Part shown: positions 56,136 through 64,000 of the stretch, piece by piece
Numbering within the stretch: the first letter of the stretch is position 1
How the letters are laid out: the number at the start of each line of letters is the position of its first letter
DNA from: CAVXDY01 sp963721335
GTDB taxonomy: Bacteria; Actinomycetota; Thermoleophilia; Miltoncostaeales; Miltoncostaeaceae
Direction: 5' to 3'
DNA length: 64,000 nt
NCBI GenBank assembly: GCA_963721335.1
Contig: CAVRIV010000001.1
Coordinates: 248,001 to 312,000, forward strand
Position numbers and translations under genes: made by a program
Notes under the pieces: model-generated
Told to the model about the DNA's origin: nothing
Seen by the model: only the letters and a program-made list of their open reading frames with translations
The model's database searches: none

Positions 56136-57415
56136 GGGCCGAACTCGATGGCGACCTCGGATGGGGACGACGCCGGAGCCGCCGGAGCCGCCGGTGGCGG
56201 GGACGCCGCGGGCCTGGAGACCGCCACGCGCGGCGTCGACCGCGACGGGTCCGCGGGCTCGGGGACCGGGTCGGGATGCCTCGGGAGGGAGATCGTCGCC
56301 TGCCGCGGCTCTCGCGCCCGCCGGGTCGCCAGGGCGGCAGCCGCCTGACGGCGCGCGGCGGCGAACGGGGCGATGGCCGCATCGTCCCGCGTCGGCGAGG
56401 CCTGTGGGAGCGCGACGACGCCGGCGGTCGTCGACGTCGCGGGCGCCCGCAGCGCTGCCACGGGGGGCTCCGGGGCGGCTGGGCGCGCGACCGTGTCGAT
56501 GACGAGGGGTGCGCCGGCGGCCCCCGCCACGGCCACGGCCGCCGTGCCGGCCCCGACCTTCGCCAGAGCCGAGCTGGGTATCTCGAGCATCATCTGGACC
56601 ACGCTCCCGGCACGGACCGTCGAGCCGGTCGCGATCCGGTCCCACCATGCGAGGGCCGGGCTCGGGTCCGGGGTCCGGAGGAAGGCCTCGCCGGTGAGCA
56701 GCGCGACCGGGACGAGGTTCGCCAGCCACTCGTTGGACTCCCGGCGGTCCCGCAGACGCGCCCGGCAGGGACCGCAGTGGCGGACGTGACGCGTCACCGA
56801 GCGCCGCTCGCGGGCCGCCGCCTCGCCCTGGGCCACCCGATCGATGGACGGACCCATGCGCTCGCACACCTCCCCGGAGGCGAGCCGCACCTCCCAGCTG
56901 CGCAGGCTGGCGCGACCCTCCAGCACCGAGCGCTCCACCTTCCGGCGCGAGTACCCCGTGACCTCGCCGATCCGCTCATAGCTCGCGCCCGCGCTCTGGA
57001 GGATCAGACAGGTCCGCTGCGCCTCGGTCAGCCCGGCGAGGCCGTCCTGGATCGAGCGGTACCGCTCCCGCCACTCGGCGAGGGCGTCGAGGGCCATGCC
57101 GTCCGCGACCCGGTCGGCCACCGTCTCCGCCACGTCGATCTCCATCCCCGGCGACTCGCGCCGGCGGGTCCGGGCGACGGCGAGCGCCTCGTGCCGGAGG
57201 ACCGTGTGGAGCCAGGCCATGTACCGGGGGCCGTCGGTGACCGGTGCACGTGAGAGCGCGATCTCCATCGTCCGCTGGTATGCGTCCTCGGCGTCGTGGA
57301 GCGAGCGGGTGTAGCGGGCGGCGAACCGGATGAGGCCGGGTGCCTTGCCCATCGCCAGGCACGCTGCTCGGCGGCGTTCGTCCGAGGTGGGCTCTGGGAG
57401 CGGAGGGTCGGTCAT
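56132..57415 (-). CDS. ECF sigma factor fused to a zinc-finger anti-sigma-like C-terminus
   Basis: 427 residues, intact; ATG 57415. Sigma region 2: FAARYTRSLHDAEDAYQRTM and YMAWLHTVLRHEALAVART. Region 4 helix-turn-helix: GLTEAQRTCLILQSAGASYE and RIGEVTGYSRRKVERSVLEG. Then HVRHCGPCRARLRDRRESNE, an HxxxCxxC zinc-finger motif as in ZAS anti-sigma factors. A weak hydrophobic segment (VGAGTAAVAVAGAAGAPLVI) and a Pro/Ala-rich tail of about 110 residues follow. If the hydrophobic segment spans the membrane, the tail would be outside and could sense the envelope. Sigma and inhibitor in one chain would make a self-contained switch. Coupled to the secreted protein gene. Confidence 0.82.
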   Translation of the reverse strand: MTDPPLPEPTSDERRRAACLAMGKAPGLIRFAARYTRSLHDAEDAYQRTMEIALSRAPVTDGPRYMAWLHTVLRHEALAVARTRRRESPGMEIDVAETVADRVADGMALDALAEWRERYRSIQDGLAGLTEAQRTCLILQSAGASYERIGEVTGYSRRKVERSVLEGRASLRSWEVRLASGEVCERMGPSIDRVAQGEAAARERRSVTRHVRHCGPCRARLRDRRESNEWLANLVPVALLTGEAFLRTPDPSPALAWWDRIATGSTVRAGSVVQMMLEIPSSALAKVGAGTAAVAVAGAAGAPLVIDTVARPAAPEPPVAALRAPATSTTAGVVALPQASPTRDDAAIAPFAAARRQAAAALATRRAREPRQATISLPRHPDPVPEPADPSRSTPRVAVSRPAASPPPAAPAAPASSPSEVAIEFGP

Positions 57416-57426
57416 CGGCGGCCCAC

Positions 57427-57432
57427 GCTATA
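57427..57432 (-). promoter_or_regulatory. -10 hexamer TATAGC for the sigma factor gene
   Basis: TATAGC lies 11 nt before ATG 57415 within an unusually A/T-rich patch (57427-57460). CGAACC on the minus strand (57455-57460) is reminiscent of the AAC core of ECF -35 boxes, so autoregulation is conceivable. Beyond this patch the 192-bp gap shows only the -10 hexamer of the divergent gene. Confidence 0.3.
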
Positions 57433-57592
57433 CCCAAACCTCATAAAAACTGATGGTTCGATCGCACGACTATCCATCGGGGGAGGCACGTCATCCCAGA
57501 GGGACGAGCACAGGGCCTTTCCCCCCCTCTCGGGCGCAGGCCTGCCCGACGAGTCCGCTATTTGCGGCGTCAACTCCGAAGGTTCGTCCCGG

Positions 57593-57598
57593 TAGGCT
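57593..57598 (+). promoter_or_regulatory. -10 hexamer TAGGCT before the thioesterase gene
   Basis: TAGGCT, 9 nt, ATG 57608. Same class of start as others in the window, with slightly longer spacing. Confidence 0.35.
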
Positions 57599-57607
57599 GC
57601 CCGTCGG

Positions 57608-58034
57608 ATGGCGCCCCACGTCCACACGCAGACCTTCCGCGTGGTCATGTCCGAGGTGGACGTCGCGCAGATCCACTTCACCGCGGTGTACCGGTGGATG
57701 GACCGGGGCTTCTCCGAGTGGCTGGCCGAGGTCGGGCACCCGTTCACGCGGATCCTCGAGGAGGGGCCCGGGGTCCCGATCGTGGACAGCCGCTGCCGTT
57801 TCCTCGGCCGGATCATGCTCGACGACCTGATCGACGCTCCGTACCGAGGTCGGCGGGATCGGCCGCACCTCGTTCCGCACCCGTCACACCTTCACGCGCG
57901 GCGAGGAGGTGGTCGCGCGCGGGGAGCTCGTCCACGTCTGCGTCAACCGCGCGACGCGCGAGCCGGTGCCCGTGCCCGGCTGGCTGCGCGAGGGCGCGTC
58001 ACCCGACCCGGACGTGCCGTTCATCGACACCTAG
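57608..58034 (+). CDS. Hotdog-fold acyl-CoA thioesterase (4HBT type), frameshifted
   Basis: About 141 residues. ATG 57608 gives HTQTFRVVMSEVDVAQIHFT, where the Asp in SEVDVAQIHF matches the catalytic position of 4-hydroxybenzoyl-CoA thioesterase-like enzymes, then YRWMDRGFSEWLAEVGHPF. A slip near 57848 leads to VGGIGRTSFRTRHTFTRGEE and VARGELVHVCVNRATREPVP. Stop TAG 58032-58034. It would hydrolyse an acyl-CoA; the chain is unknown. No link to the glycan genes is evident. Confidence 0.82.
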
Positions 58035-58126
58035 CCGGCACGCTTCTGTCGCCTCCCCGCCTGGAGAGTTGACGGGAGCCGGCCGGATCCTCTCGACACG
58101 TGACGACCGCGGCCGAGAGGTGCTCG

Positions 58127-58604
58127 ATGGAGCCGAAGACCTATGCGTGGATCCTGCCGGGGCGGCTCGCCGTGGCGGAGCGCCCGGGGCGCGGCGGGCG
58201 CATGCATCGTCGCGAGCTGCGGATCGCCGAGCAGGCCTGGTGGCGGGAGCAGGGAGTGGTCGCCGTGGTGTCCGGCATGCGCTCGCGCCACGCGCTGGCC
58301 GAATACGCGGACGACGGGCTCGCGGTCCGCTGGCACCCGTTGCGGGACCCGGACCAGGCGCGCCAGGAGCTCCCGCTGCTCGTGGACGCCGTGCAAGGAA
58401 CTGCTCGACGCCGGGCCCGGCGCCGTGCTGGTGCACTGCGATCTCGCCAACGAGTGGCTCGCCGCGACCGACGCGGCGCTGCGCCTGGGACTGGGACTCG
58501 CCCGCACGCCGCGGGCCGCGCTCCGGGCGGCGGCGGCGGACGGGCTGCCTGTAGGGTCTCTCGCGGCGTCGATCGTGGGCCGCCCCACGTCGGCGGCGGC
58601 GTGA
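58127..58604 (+). CDS. Dual-specificity-phosphatase-like protein with degenerate P-loop
   Basis: About 158 residues. ATG 58127 is preferred because GAGAGG lies 6 nt upstream; GTG 58100 would add 9 residues. MEPKTYAWILPGRLAVAERP, WWREQGVVAVVSGMRSRHAL and DDGLAVRWHPLRD resemble the opening of dual-specificity phosphatase folds. After a slip near 58398, AGPGAVLVHCDLANEWLAAT stands where the HCx5R loop should be, but the arginine is missing (HCDLANEW). It is either inactive, a binding protein, or a divergent enzyme. The remaining sequence ends GSLAASIVGRPTSAAA. Confidence 0.6.
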
Positions 58605-58662
58605 GCCGGGTGGTCGGCGAGGCGCGGCCGCGCGCCGCCGCCTTCCCAGGGAGACCGCCCAG

Positions 58663-59827
58663 ATGAGCCCGACCACGACTGCGCCTCCGGCCCCGCCGCC
58701 GGGCCGGCGACGCGCCGAGTACGGCCTCGCCGGAGGCGCCCGGCGACGACCGGCGCCCGCCCCTCGTGCTGGTGGACGGGCGCATGGCGCGCCGGCGCCG
58801 CACGGGGATCGCGACCTACGTCCACGAGCTGCGGCAGGTGATGGAGAGCAACCCGGCGAGCGACCTGCGGGTGGAGTGGGTGTTCGGCCCCCCCGGGCTG
58901 CCCCGGCTCGGTCGCATCACGTCCTCGGAAACCTGTTCCTCGACCTGCTGTGGCTCCACGTGCTGCTGCCCCTCGCGGCGTGGCGCCGCCGCGCGGCGGT
59001 GCTCCACGCCCCGGTCAACTGGGGCCCCTGGTGGAGCCCGTGCCCGACCGTCGTCACGCATTCACGACCTGCGCTGGGAGCGCGTCCCCGAGGCCTTCCC
59101 GGAGAACTTCCGCCGCTACGCGCGCATGTTCGCGCGACGCTCGGCACGCCGGCGCGCCCGGCGTGTGATCGCGGTCTCCGACTCGACGGCTCGCGACCTC
59201 CAGGAGCTCTACGGGATCCCGCCCGAGCGCCTCCGGGTGGTGCCGAACGGGGTCCACCTCGACACGCGTCCGCCGGGGCCGCGGCGAGCCCTTCCTGTTG
59301 AGCGTCGGGATCCTGCGAGCCGCGCAAGCGCATCGGCGCGCTCGTCGAGGGGCACGCCCGCTACTTCGCGAGCGCGCCCGGCGGACCCGCCCGCCCTGCC
59401 GGCTGGTCGTGGTCGGAGGGCCGGGCGGCGACGAGGACCGCGTGCGCGCCGCCGCGGGCCCCGGCTGCGAGATCCGGGGCTTCGTGCGCCGCGAGGAGCT
59501 GCTCGACCTCTACCGGCGGGCGACGCTCCTGGTCTATCCCTCGGCGTACGAGGGCTTCGGGCTCCCGGTGGTCGAGGCGATGGCGCACGGGTGCCCGGTG
59601 CTCTGCGCCCGCAACTCGGCCCTGGTGGAGGTGGGCGGCCGCACGGCGATCTTCCTCGACGACGTCACGCCCGAGGGCATCGCCGAGGCTCTCACGTGAG
59701 GTCCTGGCCGACCGCGAGGCGCTCGCGCGAGCGCGGGGAGGCGGGCCGGCAGGAGGCCGCGCGCTACTCGTGGACGGCCGCGGCCACCGCCACGCGCGAC
59801 GTCTACCGGCAGGCCCTTCGCCGATGA
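58663..59827 (+). CDS. GT4 glycosyltransferase, heavily frameshifted
   Basis: About 385 residues if corrected. Pieces: LVLVDGRMARRRRTGIATYV (GTG acceptor-loop motif), VFGPPGLPRLGRI, LFLDLLWLHVLLPLAAWRRR, HDLRWERVPEAFPENFRRY, ARRVIAVSDSTARDLQELYG, CRLVVVGGPGGDEDRVRAAA, and the donor element LVYPSAYEGFGLPVVEAMAH. At least seven slips lie between 58740 and 59700, so the gene has no long open frame of its own. The preserved motifs argue for sequence error, not decay. ATG 58663 is the likely start. The stop overlaps the next gene as ATGA. Confidence 0.8.
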
Positions 59828-60673
59828 CCGCGGGGGCGGCGCCGGCCGGCCTGGCGGCCGCTGTTCGCCCACAGCTACCGGCTCGGGGTGGCGTGGGCGG
59901 TCCGGGGCGCGCGCCGGGTGTCGCTGGCCGCAGCCGCGGGCCGGCCTCTACCGGCTGCTCGTCCCGCTGGAGCCGTGGCGCTACTACGAGTTGGCCCGGG
60001 TGGCGGCCGAGCCGTTCGACGGCGACTGCCTCGACGTGTCGAGCCCGAAGCTCCTGGCCAGCCTGCTTCGGCGCCAGGGGCGGCGGGCGGTGGGTGGCGA
60101 TCGACCTCCTCCCCGACGAGATCGCCCGCTGGCGGGCGCTCGACCCCGGCGCTCGACCTGCGCGTGGAGGATGCGCGGGCGCTGTCGTTCGGGGACGCCT
60201 CGTTCGACGCGGTGGCGTGCGTCTCGGTGATCGAGCACGTGCCGGGCGACGGCGACGCCGGCGCGATGGCCGAGATGCTGGCGGGTGCTGCGGCCGGGCG
60301 GGGTGCTGCACCTCACCACCAACGTGGCGCCGCGCGTCCGCGCGAGGTCCGCACCGAGCGCCCGGTCTACGGCGAGGCGCCCGACGCGGCCGACGATCGG
60401 GGCGACGGGCGCCTTCTTCGAGCGCCACTACACCGAGGACGACCCTGCGCGAGCGCCTCCTGGCGCCTGCCCTGGCAGGAGGAGGCTCGGGAGTACGTCC
60501 GCGAGCGGCGCCCCGTGCACGAGCGGTTCTTCTCGGCCCGGCCGTGGTCGTTTCTGGCCGGGGGGCTGCTACCCCTGGTCTGTGCGCGCAATTTCGCCGC
60601 CATCCCCGGGCCCGGCGCCCTCGCGCCGGACGAGCACGGCGTGGTCTATCTGCGCCTGCGCCGGCCCGGGTAG
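59824..60673 (+). CDS. Class I SAM-dependent methyltransferase, heavily frameshifted
   Basis: About 280 residues. ATG 59824 gives MTAGAAPAGLAAA. After slips, EPWRYYELARVAAEPFDGD and CLDVSSPKLLASLLRRQGR, then VAIDLLPDEIARWRALD and ALSFGDASFDAVACVSVIEH, the SAM-fold core. RPGGVLHLTTNVAPRVR and the tail SARPWSFLAGGLLPLVCARN end it at TAG 60671-60673. Slips lie near 59862, 59940, 60090, 60152, 60290, 60345, 60395 and 60450. It forms a unit with the GT4 before it. Confidence 0.75.
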
Positions 60674-60688
60674 GCCACGCGCGAGCCC

Positions 60689-62119
60689 GTGAGGAGGAGG
60701 GGACCGGCTCGTCGATCCACCCTCCCGGCCGTGGCCGCCGCGGCCGTGCTCGCCCTGGCGAGCGGGTGCGGCGATGCGGGCGAGAACTCGCCGCCGCCCG
60801 GGGTCTCGCCGGTCGCCGGGATCCAGGACGCCCGCCTCGCCGACCCCGCCGTTGACCCCGAGCCGCGGATGCGGCGGATGGCCGAGCTCGGGGCGACTCT
60901 GGTGCGCGTGGACCTGCGCTGGGACCGGGTGGCGGCGCGGCGTCCGGCACATCCGCGCCGCCCGGGTGACGCAGCGTACGACTGGCGCCAGTACGATCGC
61001 GTCGTGCGCGCGGCCAACCGGCACGGGATGAGCGTCATGATGACCATCTGGGGAACGCCCCGCTGGGCCGCCGACCGGTCGGTCCCGGTGGGCGGGCGCT
61101 TCCCGCCCTCGGCCGTCCGGCCGCGGGATCCGGCCGACGTCGGACGCTTCGCGGCGGCCGCCGCCCGCCGCTACGGACCGCGCGGCGTCCGCCTCTGGGA
61201 GGCCTGGAACGAGCCGAACCTGCCGCTCTTCCTGCGCCCGCAGTACGCGCGCCGCGACGAAGGGTGGGCGCCGGTCTCGCCGCGCCGCTACGCGCGCATC
61301 CTGAGCTCGGTCTACCGCGAGATCCACCGGGTGCAGCCGTCGGCCCGCGTGGGGGGAGGGGTCACGGCTCCGGTGGGTGATCGCTGCCCGCAGAGCTGCC
61401 CGAACGACCGCGACGACCGGGTGCCGCCCGGCACCTTCCTCGAGGCCCTGTCGGAGCCCGGGGTCCGGCCCCCCATGGACGCGGTGTCACACCACCCCTA
61501 TCCGCTCACCCCGCCGCGCGAGAGCACCCCGGTGCGGGCGTCGTACATCGACCTCTACGGCCTCGACCGCCTGCGGGCCGTGCTGGACGCGGGCTACCTG
61601 CGCGACCGGCCGGTGTGGCTGAGCGAGATCGGCTTCGCGACGGCGGCCACCCCGGAGTATCCGCTGAGCTTCGGCGAGGAGGAGCAGGCCCGCCTGCTGT
61701 CCGACGCCTACCGACGGGTCAGGGCCGTGCCGCGGGTGGAGCTGGTGAGCTGGTACCTGCTTCAGGACGATCCGGCCTGGCGGTCCGGCCTGCTGCGCCG
61801 GAATGGCAGCGCGAAGCCCGCGGCGGCGGCCTTCTCACTCCCGGCGGCGCCGACCAGATGGGCGCCGGTCGCGCCCGGCGATCCCGTGCGCGTGGTGGGG
61901 CAGGTGCGCGGGACGAGCTCGTCGGCGGGGACGGTGACCCTCGAGCGCGGCCAGGCCGGCCGATGGGCGCCGGCCGCCACGGCCGCGCCCGGCGCCGACG
62001 GCAGCTTCGCCGCGGTGGTCCGCCCGTCCGCCACCGGGCGCTACCGCGCCGTGTGGAGGGCGCGGGAAGGGGGCGCGGTGCGGGTGGGGAACCCGTTCCG
62101 GGTGGCGGTGAGCCCGTGA
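60689..62119 (+). CDS. Glycoside-hydrolase-like lipoprotein
   Basis: 476 residues, intact. A lipoprotein-type signal (PAVAAAAVLALASGCGD, lipidated Cys near residue 27) precedes a TIM-barrel-like hydrolase. ELGATLVRVDLRWDRVAARR and GMSVMMTIWGTPRWAADRS lead to the acid/base motif VRLWEAWNEPNLPLF; the second carboxylate is probably in RPVWLSEIGFATAATPEYP. The pattern suits clan GH-A (GH5/GH39-like). A C-terminal beta domain (VRVVGQVRGTSSSAGTVTLE) follows. It would act outside the membrane on a glycan, perhaps the one built here. GTG 60689 lies 15 bp after the methyltransferase. Its stop overlaps the next gene as GTGA. Confidence 0.82.
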   Translation: MRRRGPARRSTLPAVAAAAVLALASGCGDAGENSPPPGVSPVAGIQDARLADPAVDPEPRMRRMAELGATLVRVDLRWDRVAARRPAHPRRPGDAAYDWRQYDRVVRAANRHGMSVMMTIWGTPRWAADRSVPVGGRFPPSAVRPRDPADVGRFAAAAARRYGPRGVRLWEAWNEPNLPLFLRPQYARRDEGWAPVSPRRYARILSSVYREIHRVQPSARVGGGVTAPVGDRCPQSCPNDRDDRVPPGTFLEALSEPGVRPPMDAVSHHPYPLTPPRESTPVRASYIDLYGLDRLRAVLDAGYLRDRPVWLSEIGFATAATPEYPLSFGEEEQARLLSDAYRRVRAVPRVELVSWYLLQDDPAWRSGLLRRNGSAKPAAAAFSLPAAPTRWAPVAPGDPVRVVGQVRGTSSSAGTVTLERGQAGRWAPAATAAPGADGSFAAVVRPSATGRYRAVWRAREGGAVRVGNPFRVAVSP

Positions 62120-63636
62120 CCACCAGCCCCACCCGCCCCCCGGCCGGCCCGCTGCCGCCCGTCGCTCCGGACGAGCGGCGGCCGGCGCGGCGCGACGCGC
62201 GCTTCGTGCCCCTGCTCGTGGGCCCCGCGGGCTCGGCCGCCGTGCGCCGGCTGCTGTCGCTGACCATTCTCGTGGCGATCGACCTGACCGGGTGCTTCGT
62301 CGGGATCTACGCGGCCCTGGCGCTGAAGCTGGTGCTGCAGGGAGACCCGGTCGACTCGGGCGCGATCTGGGCGGTGGAGCAGAAGGCGCTGCCGGTGGCC
62401 GCCGCCACGATGATCCTGATCTTCGCCAAGAACCGGCTGTACGGGCCGCGCGAGGTGCGCGGCGGCCCGGCGGCGATCGTGTCGTCGGTGACCCTCGCCA
62501 CGGTGCTGGTGCTGGGAGTGGTGCTGCTGGCCGGGTGGCGCTTCGAGACCTACTACATCTTCTACTCGTCCTGGATCCTGATCTGCGTCTGCGTGGTCGC
62601 CCTGCGCGCGAGCTACGAGAGCGTCACGGGGCTGGCCCTCGACGCGCTGCACTTCGAGCGCCGCGCGCTGCTGGTGGGCGCGCCGAACCTGGTCGCGACG
62701 ATCGCCGAGAGCCTCGAGCGCTCGAAGAGCCGCCGCGGGGTTCCCTACCGGGTGGTGGGGCGGCAGCAGCTGTCGCCCGGCGTGGACCGGGAGGGCGCGG
62801 TGGGCCTCGCCGCCGAGCTGCGGCGGGCGCTCGACCCGGCGCAGGTGGACGAGGTCATCCTCACCGGCTGGGCCGGGGACGACGCGCCGGTGATCGAGCT
62901 TCTCGACGTGTGCCGACGCCGCGGGCTGCCGGTGCGCCTGGCTCCCACCACGGCGGAGCTGCTGTCGCACTCGCTCCAGGCGGTCCCCGCGCCCGGCCTG
63001 CCGCTGTTCGACCTCCATCCGCCGGTGCTCGGGGGCACGGCGTTCCTCGCCAAGCGCGCCTTCGACCTCGTGATGGGGTCGCTGATGGGGATCCTGGTGG
63101 CGCCCATCCTGGGCGCCGCGGCGCTGGCCATCCGGCTGGAGGACGGCGGTCCCGTGATCCACCGCTCGCGGCGCGTGGGCGTGGAGGAGTCGGAGTTCAA
63201 CTGCCTCAAGCTGCGCACGATGCGCGTGGGCGCGGAGGGCGAGCAGGAGCACCTCGAGGAGCACAACGAGGCCGACGGGGCGCTGTTCAAGATGCGGGAG
63301 GATCCGCGCGTCACCCGGGTCGGCCGGTTCCTGCGGCGCTTCTCGCTCGACGAGCTCCCCCAGCTCTGGAACGTCCTGCGCGGGGAGATGTCGCTGGTCG
63401 GCCCGCGGCCGCTGCCGGTGCGCGACTACGAGCGCCTCGACGCCCTGCACCGCAAGCGCTACCTGGTGCTCCCGGGCCTCACCGGCCTGTGGCAGGTCAG
63501 CGGGCGCAGCGACCTGTCGTTCAACGAGCTCGTGCGGCTCGACTTCTACTACATCGAGACCTGGTCGATCTGGCTCGACCTCACGATCCTGGCGCGCACG
63601 ATCCCGGTGGTCCTGCGGCGCCGGGGGGCCTACTGA
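62116..63636 (+). CDS. Polyprenyl-phosphate sugar-1-phosphate transferase (WbaP/CpsE-like)
   Basis: 506 residues, intact; GTG 62116. N-terminal membrane helices (LLSLTILVAIDLTGCFVGI, PVAAATMILIFAKNRLYG, VTLATVLVLGVVLLAGW, FYSSWILICVCVVALRASY), then a CoA-binding-like Rossmann domain (RRALLVGAPNLVATIAESLE). The catalytic domain shows KRAFDLVMGSLMGILVAPI, NCLKLRTMRVGAEGEQEHLE, FKMREDPRVTRVGRFLRR, SLDELPQLWNVLRGEMS and GLTGLWQVSGRSDLSF. It starts glycan assembly by placing a sugar phosphate on the lipid carrier. With a hydrolase before and a GT4 after, it opens another assembly unit. Confidence 0.93.
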   Translation: MTTSPTRPPAGPLPPVAPDERRPARRDARFVPLLVGPAGSAAVRRLLSLTILVAIDLTGCFVGIYAALALKLVLQGDPVDSGAIWAVEQKALPVAAATMILIFAKNRLYGPREVRGGPAAIVSSVTLATVLVLGVVLLAGWRFETYYIFYSSWILICVCVVALRASYESVTGLALDALHFERRALLVGAPNLVATIAESLERSKSRRGVPYRVVGRQQLSPGVDREGAVGLAAELRRALDPAQVDEVILTGWAGDDAPVIELLDVCRRRGLPVRLAPTTAELLSHSLQAVPAPGLPLFDLHPPVLGGTAFLAKRAFDLVMGSLMGILVAPILGAAALAIRLEDGGPVIHRSRRVGVEESEFNCLKLRTMRVGAEGEQEHLEEHNEADGALFKMREDPRVTRVGRFLRRFSLDELPQLWNVLRGEMSLVGPRPLPVRDYERLDALHRKRYLVLPGLTGLWQVSGRSDLSFNELVRLDFYYIETWSIWLDLTILARTIPVVLRRRGAY

Positions 63637-63947
63637 GCACCGGCCCGGACGGGCCGTCCTCCGGCGACCCGGACCCCGACGAGCTGCTCCTGCGGCTGCG
63701 CCGCGCGGCGGGTGATCCGCCCCTGCCGCCGCTGCGCCTGGCGGACCCCGCCCCCTCGGCCCGTCGCGGGCCGGCGGGCCGGCTGGTGTCGGGGATCCGC
63801 GGCGCGGTGCTGCGCCTGATCGCCCCCGCGATGGCCGACCTGCTCGCGCAGATCGAGCGCGACCGCCACCGCCAGCGCGCCGAGATGGAGCGCCTCGAGA
63901 GGCGGGTGGCGGAGCTCGAGCGGGAGCGCGCCCGCCCGGGCTCCTGA
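63633..63947 (+). CDS. Small protein with C-terminal coiled coil
   Basis: 104 residues; not recognised. Pro/Asp-rich start (DGPSSGDPDPDELLLRLRRA), a central basic amphipathic stretch (GRLVSGIRGAVLRLIAPAM) and a charged helix with heptad character (IERDRHRQRAEMERLERRVA). No canonical start lies in frame after the previous stop. CTG 63633 overlaps it as CTGA, as at 23778. The central helix could lie on the membrane and the coiled coil could bind an adjacent glycosyltransferase. Confidence 0.55.
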   Translation: MSTGPDGPSSGDPDPDELLLRLRRAAGDPPLPPLRLADPAPSARRGPAGRLVSGIRGAVLRLIAPAMADLLAQIERDRHRQRAEMERLERRVAELERERARPGS

Positions 63948-63955
63948 TCCGGGCG

Positions 63956-64000
63956 ATGCGGCTCTCGTTCGTGGTGCAGCGATACGGCGCCGAGGTGGCC
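63956..64000 (+). CDS. Start of a GT4 glycosyltransferase, cut by the window end
   Basis: ATG 63956 gives 15 residues, MRLSFVVQRYGAEVA, before the edge. The start matches those of the GT4 enzymes at 42389 (ALVVQRYGEEVNGG) and 44637 (LWVVPRYGRGIVGG), so a third member of that group begins here, 8 bp after the coiled-coil protein gene. Confidence 0.6.
   Translation, partial: MRLSFVVQRYGAEVA

Overview
The window is one stretch of a very GC-rich actinobacterial chromosome. A class such as Thermoleophilia is a reasonable guess. The basis is the complete nuoA-N order, GTG starts, an ECF sigma factor fused to an anti-sigma-like tail, and a secreted Ig-repeat protein. This is inference from gene content, not a phylogeny. 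No tRNA, rRNA, CRISPR array or insertion sequence was seen.

Layout. 1-399: end of an unrecognised protein. 551-14905 (minus): a full 14-gene complex I operon, nuoA to nuoN. 15000-18029: a TPR protein with an ABC-2 permease, an ACT-domain malic enzyme and a small membrane-anchored exported protein. 18220-37827 (mostly plus): a sugar-nucleotide and glycan-assembly block. It begins with GDP-mannose dehydratase and reductase homologues. A translationally coupled run follows: sugar-phosphate isomerase, bisphosphate phosphatase, transaldolase, methyltransferase, epimerase, GHMP sugar kinase, oxidoreductase, methyltransferase, epimerase, methyltransferase, membrane glycosyltransferase. The block ends with a GtrA/GtrB-like pair and a sugar-1-phosphate nucleotidyltransferase. 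37814-49005 (minus): a polysaccharide export operon with Wzm/Wzt, a coiled-coil methyltransferase, three GT4 glycosyltransferases and two tandem paralogous multi-spanning proteins. 49068-53655: RfbC, three more GT4 enzymes and a methyltransferase. 53736-57415 (minus): the sigma factor fusion and its coupled secreted protein. 57608-64000 (plus): a thioesterase, a phosphatase-like protein, a GT4, a methyltransferase, a glycoside-hydrolase lipoprotein, a polyprenyl-phosphate sugar transferase and the start of another GT4.

Most interesting reading: 23157-37827 holds isomerase, phosphatase, transaldolase, C1 kinase and nucleotidyltransferase together. This is the enzyme set of GDP-heptose synthesis plus the transaldolase that characterises the GDP-octose branch known from lincosamide biosynthesis, here placed in a surface-glycan locus. 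A GDP-activated C7 or C8 sugar, modified by the embedded epimerases, oxidoreductase and methyltransferases, is the best hypothesis.

Two sequence-wide signals matter for reading everything else. First, most transcription-unit starts have a TANNNT hexamer 6-9 nt before the start codon, the layout of leaderless mRNAs, and most genes inside operons overlap as NTGA. Second, many conserved genes carry single-base indels, densest in 0.5-15 kb and 57.8-60.7 kb and absent from about 37.1-48.2 kb. These look like assembly errors, so genes described as broken are probably intact in the organism. Coordinates given for such genes span the whole inferred gene. No gap between genes exceeds about 200 bases.
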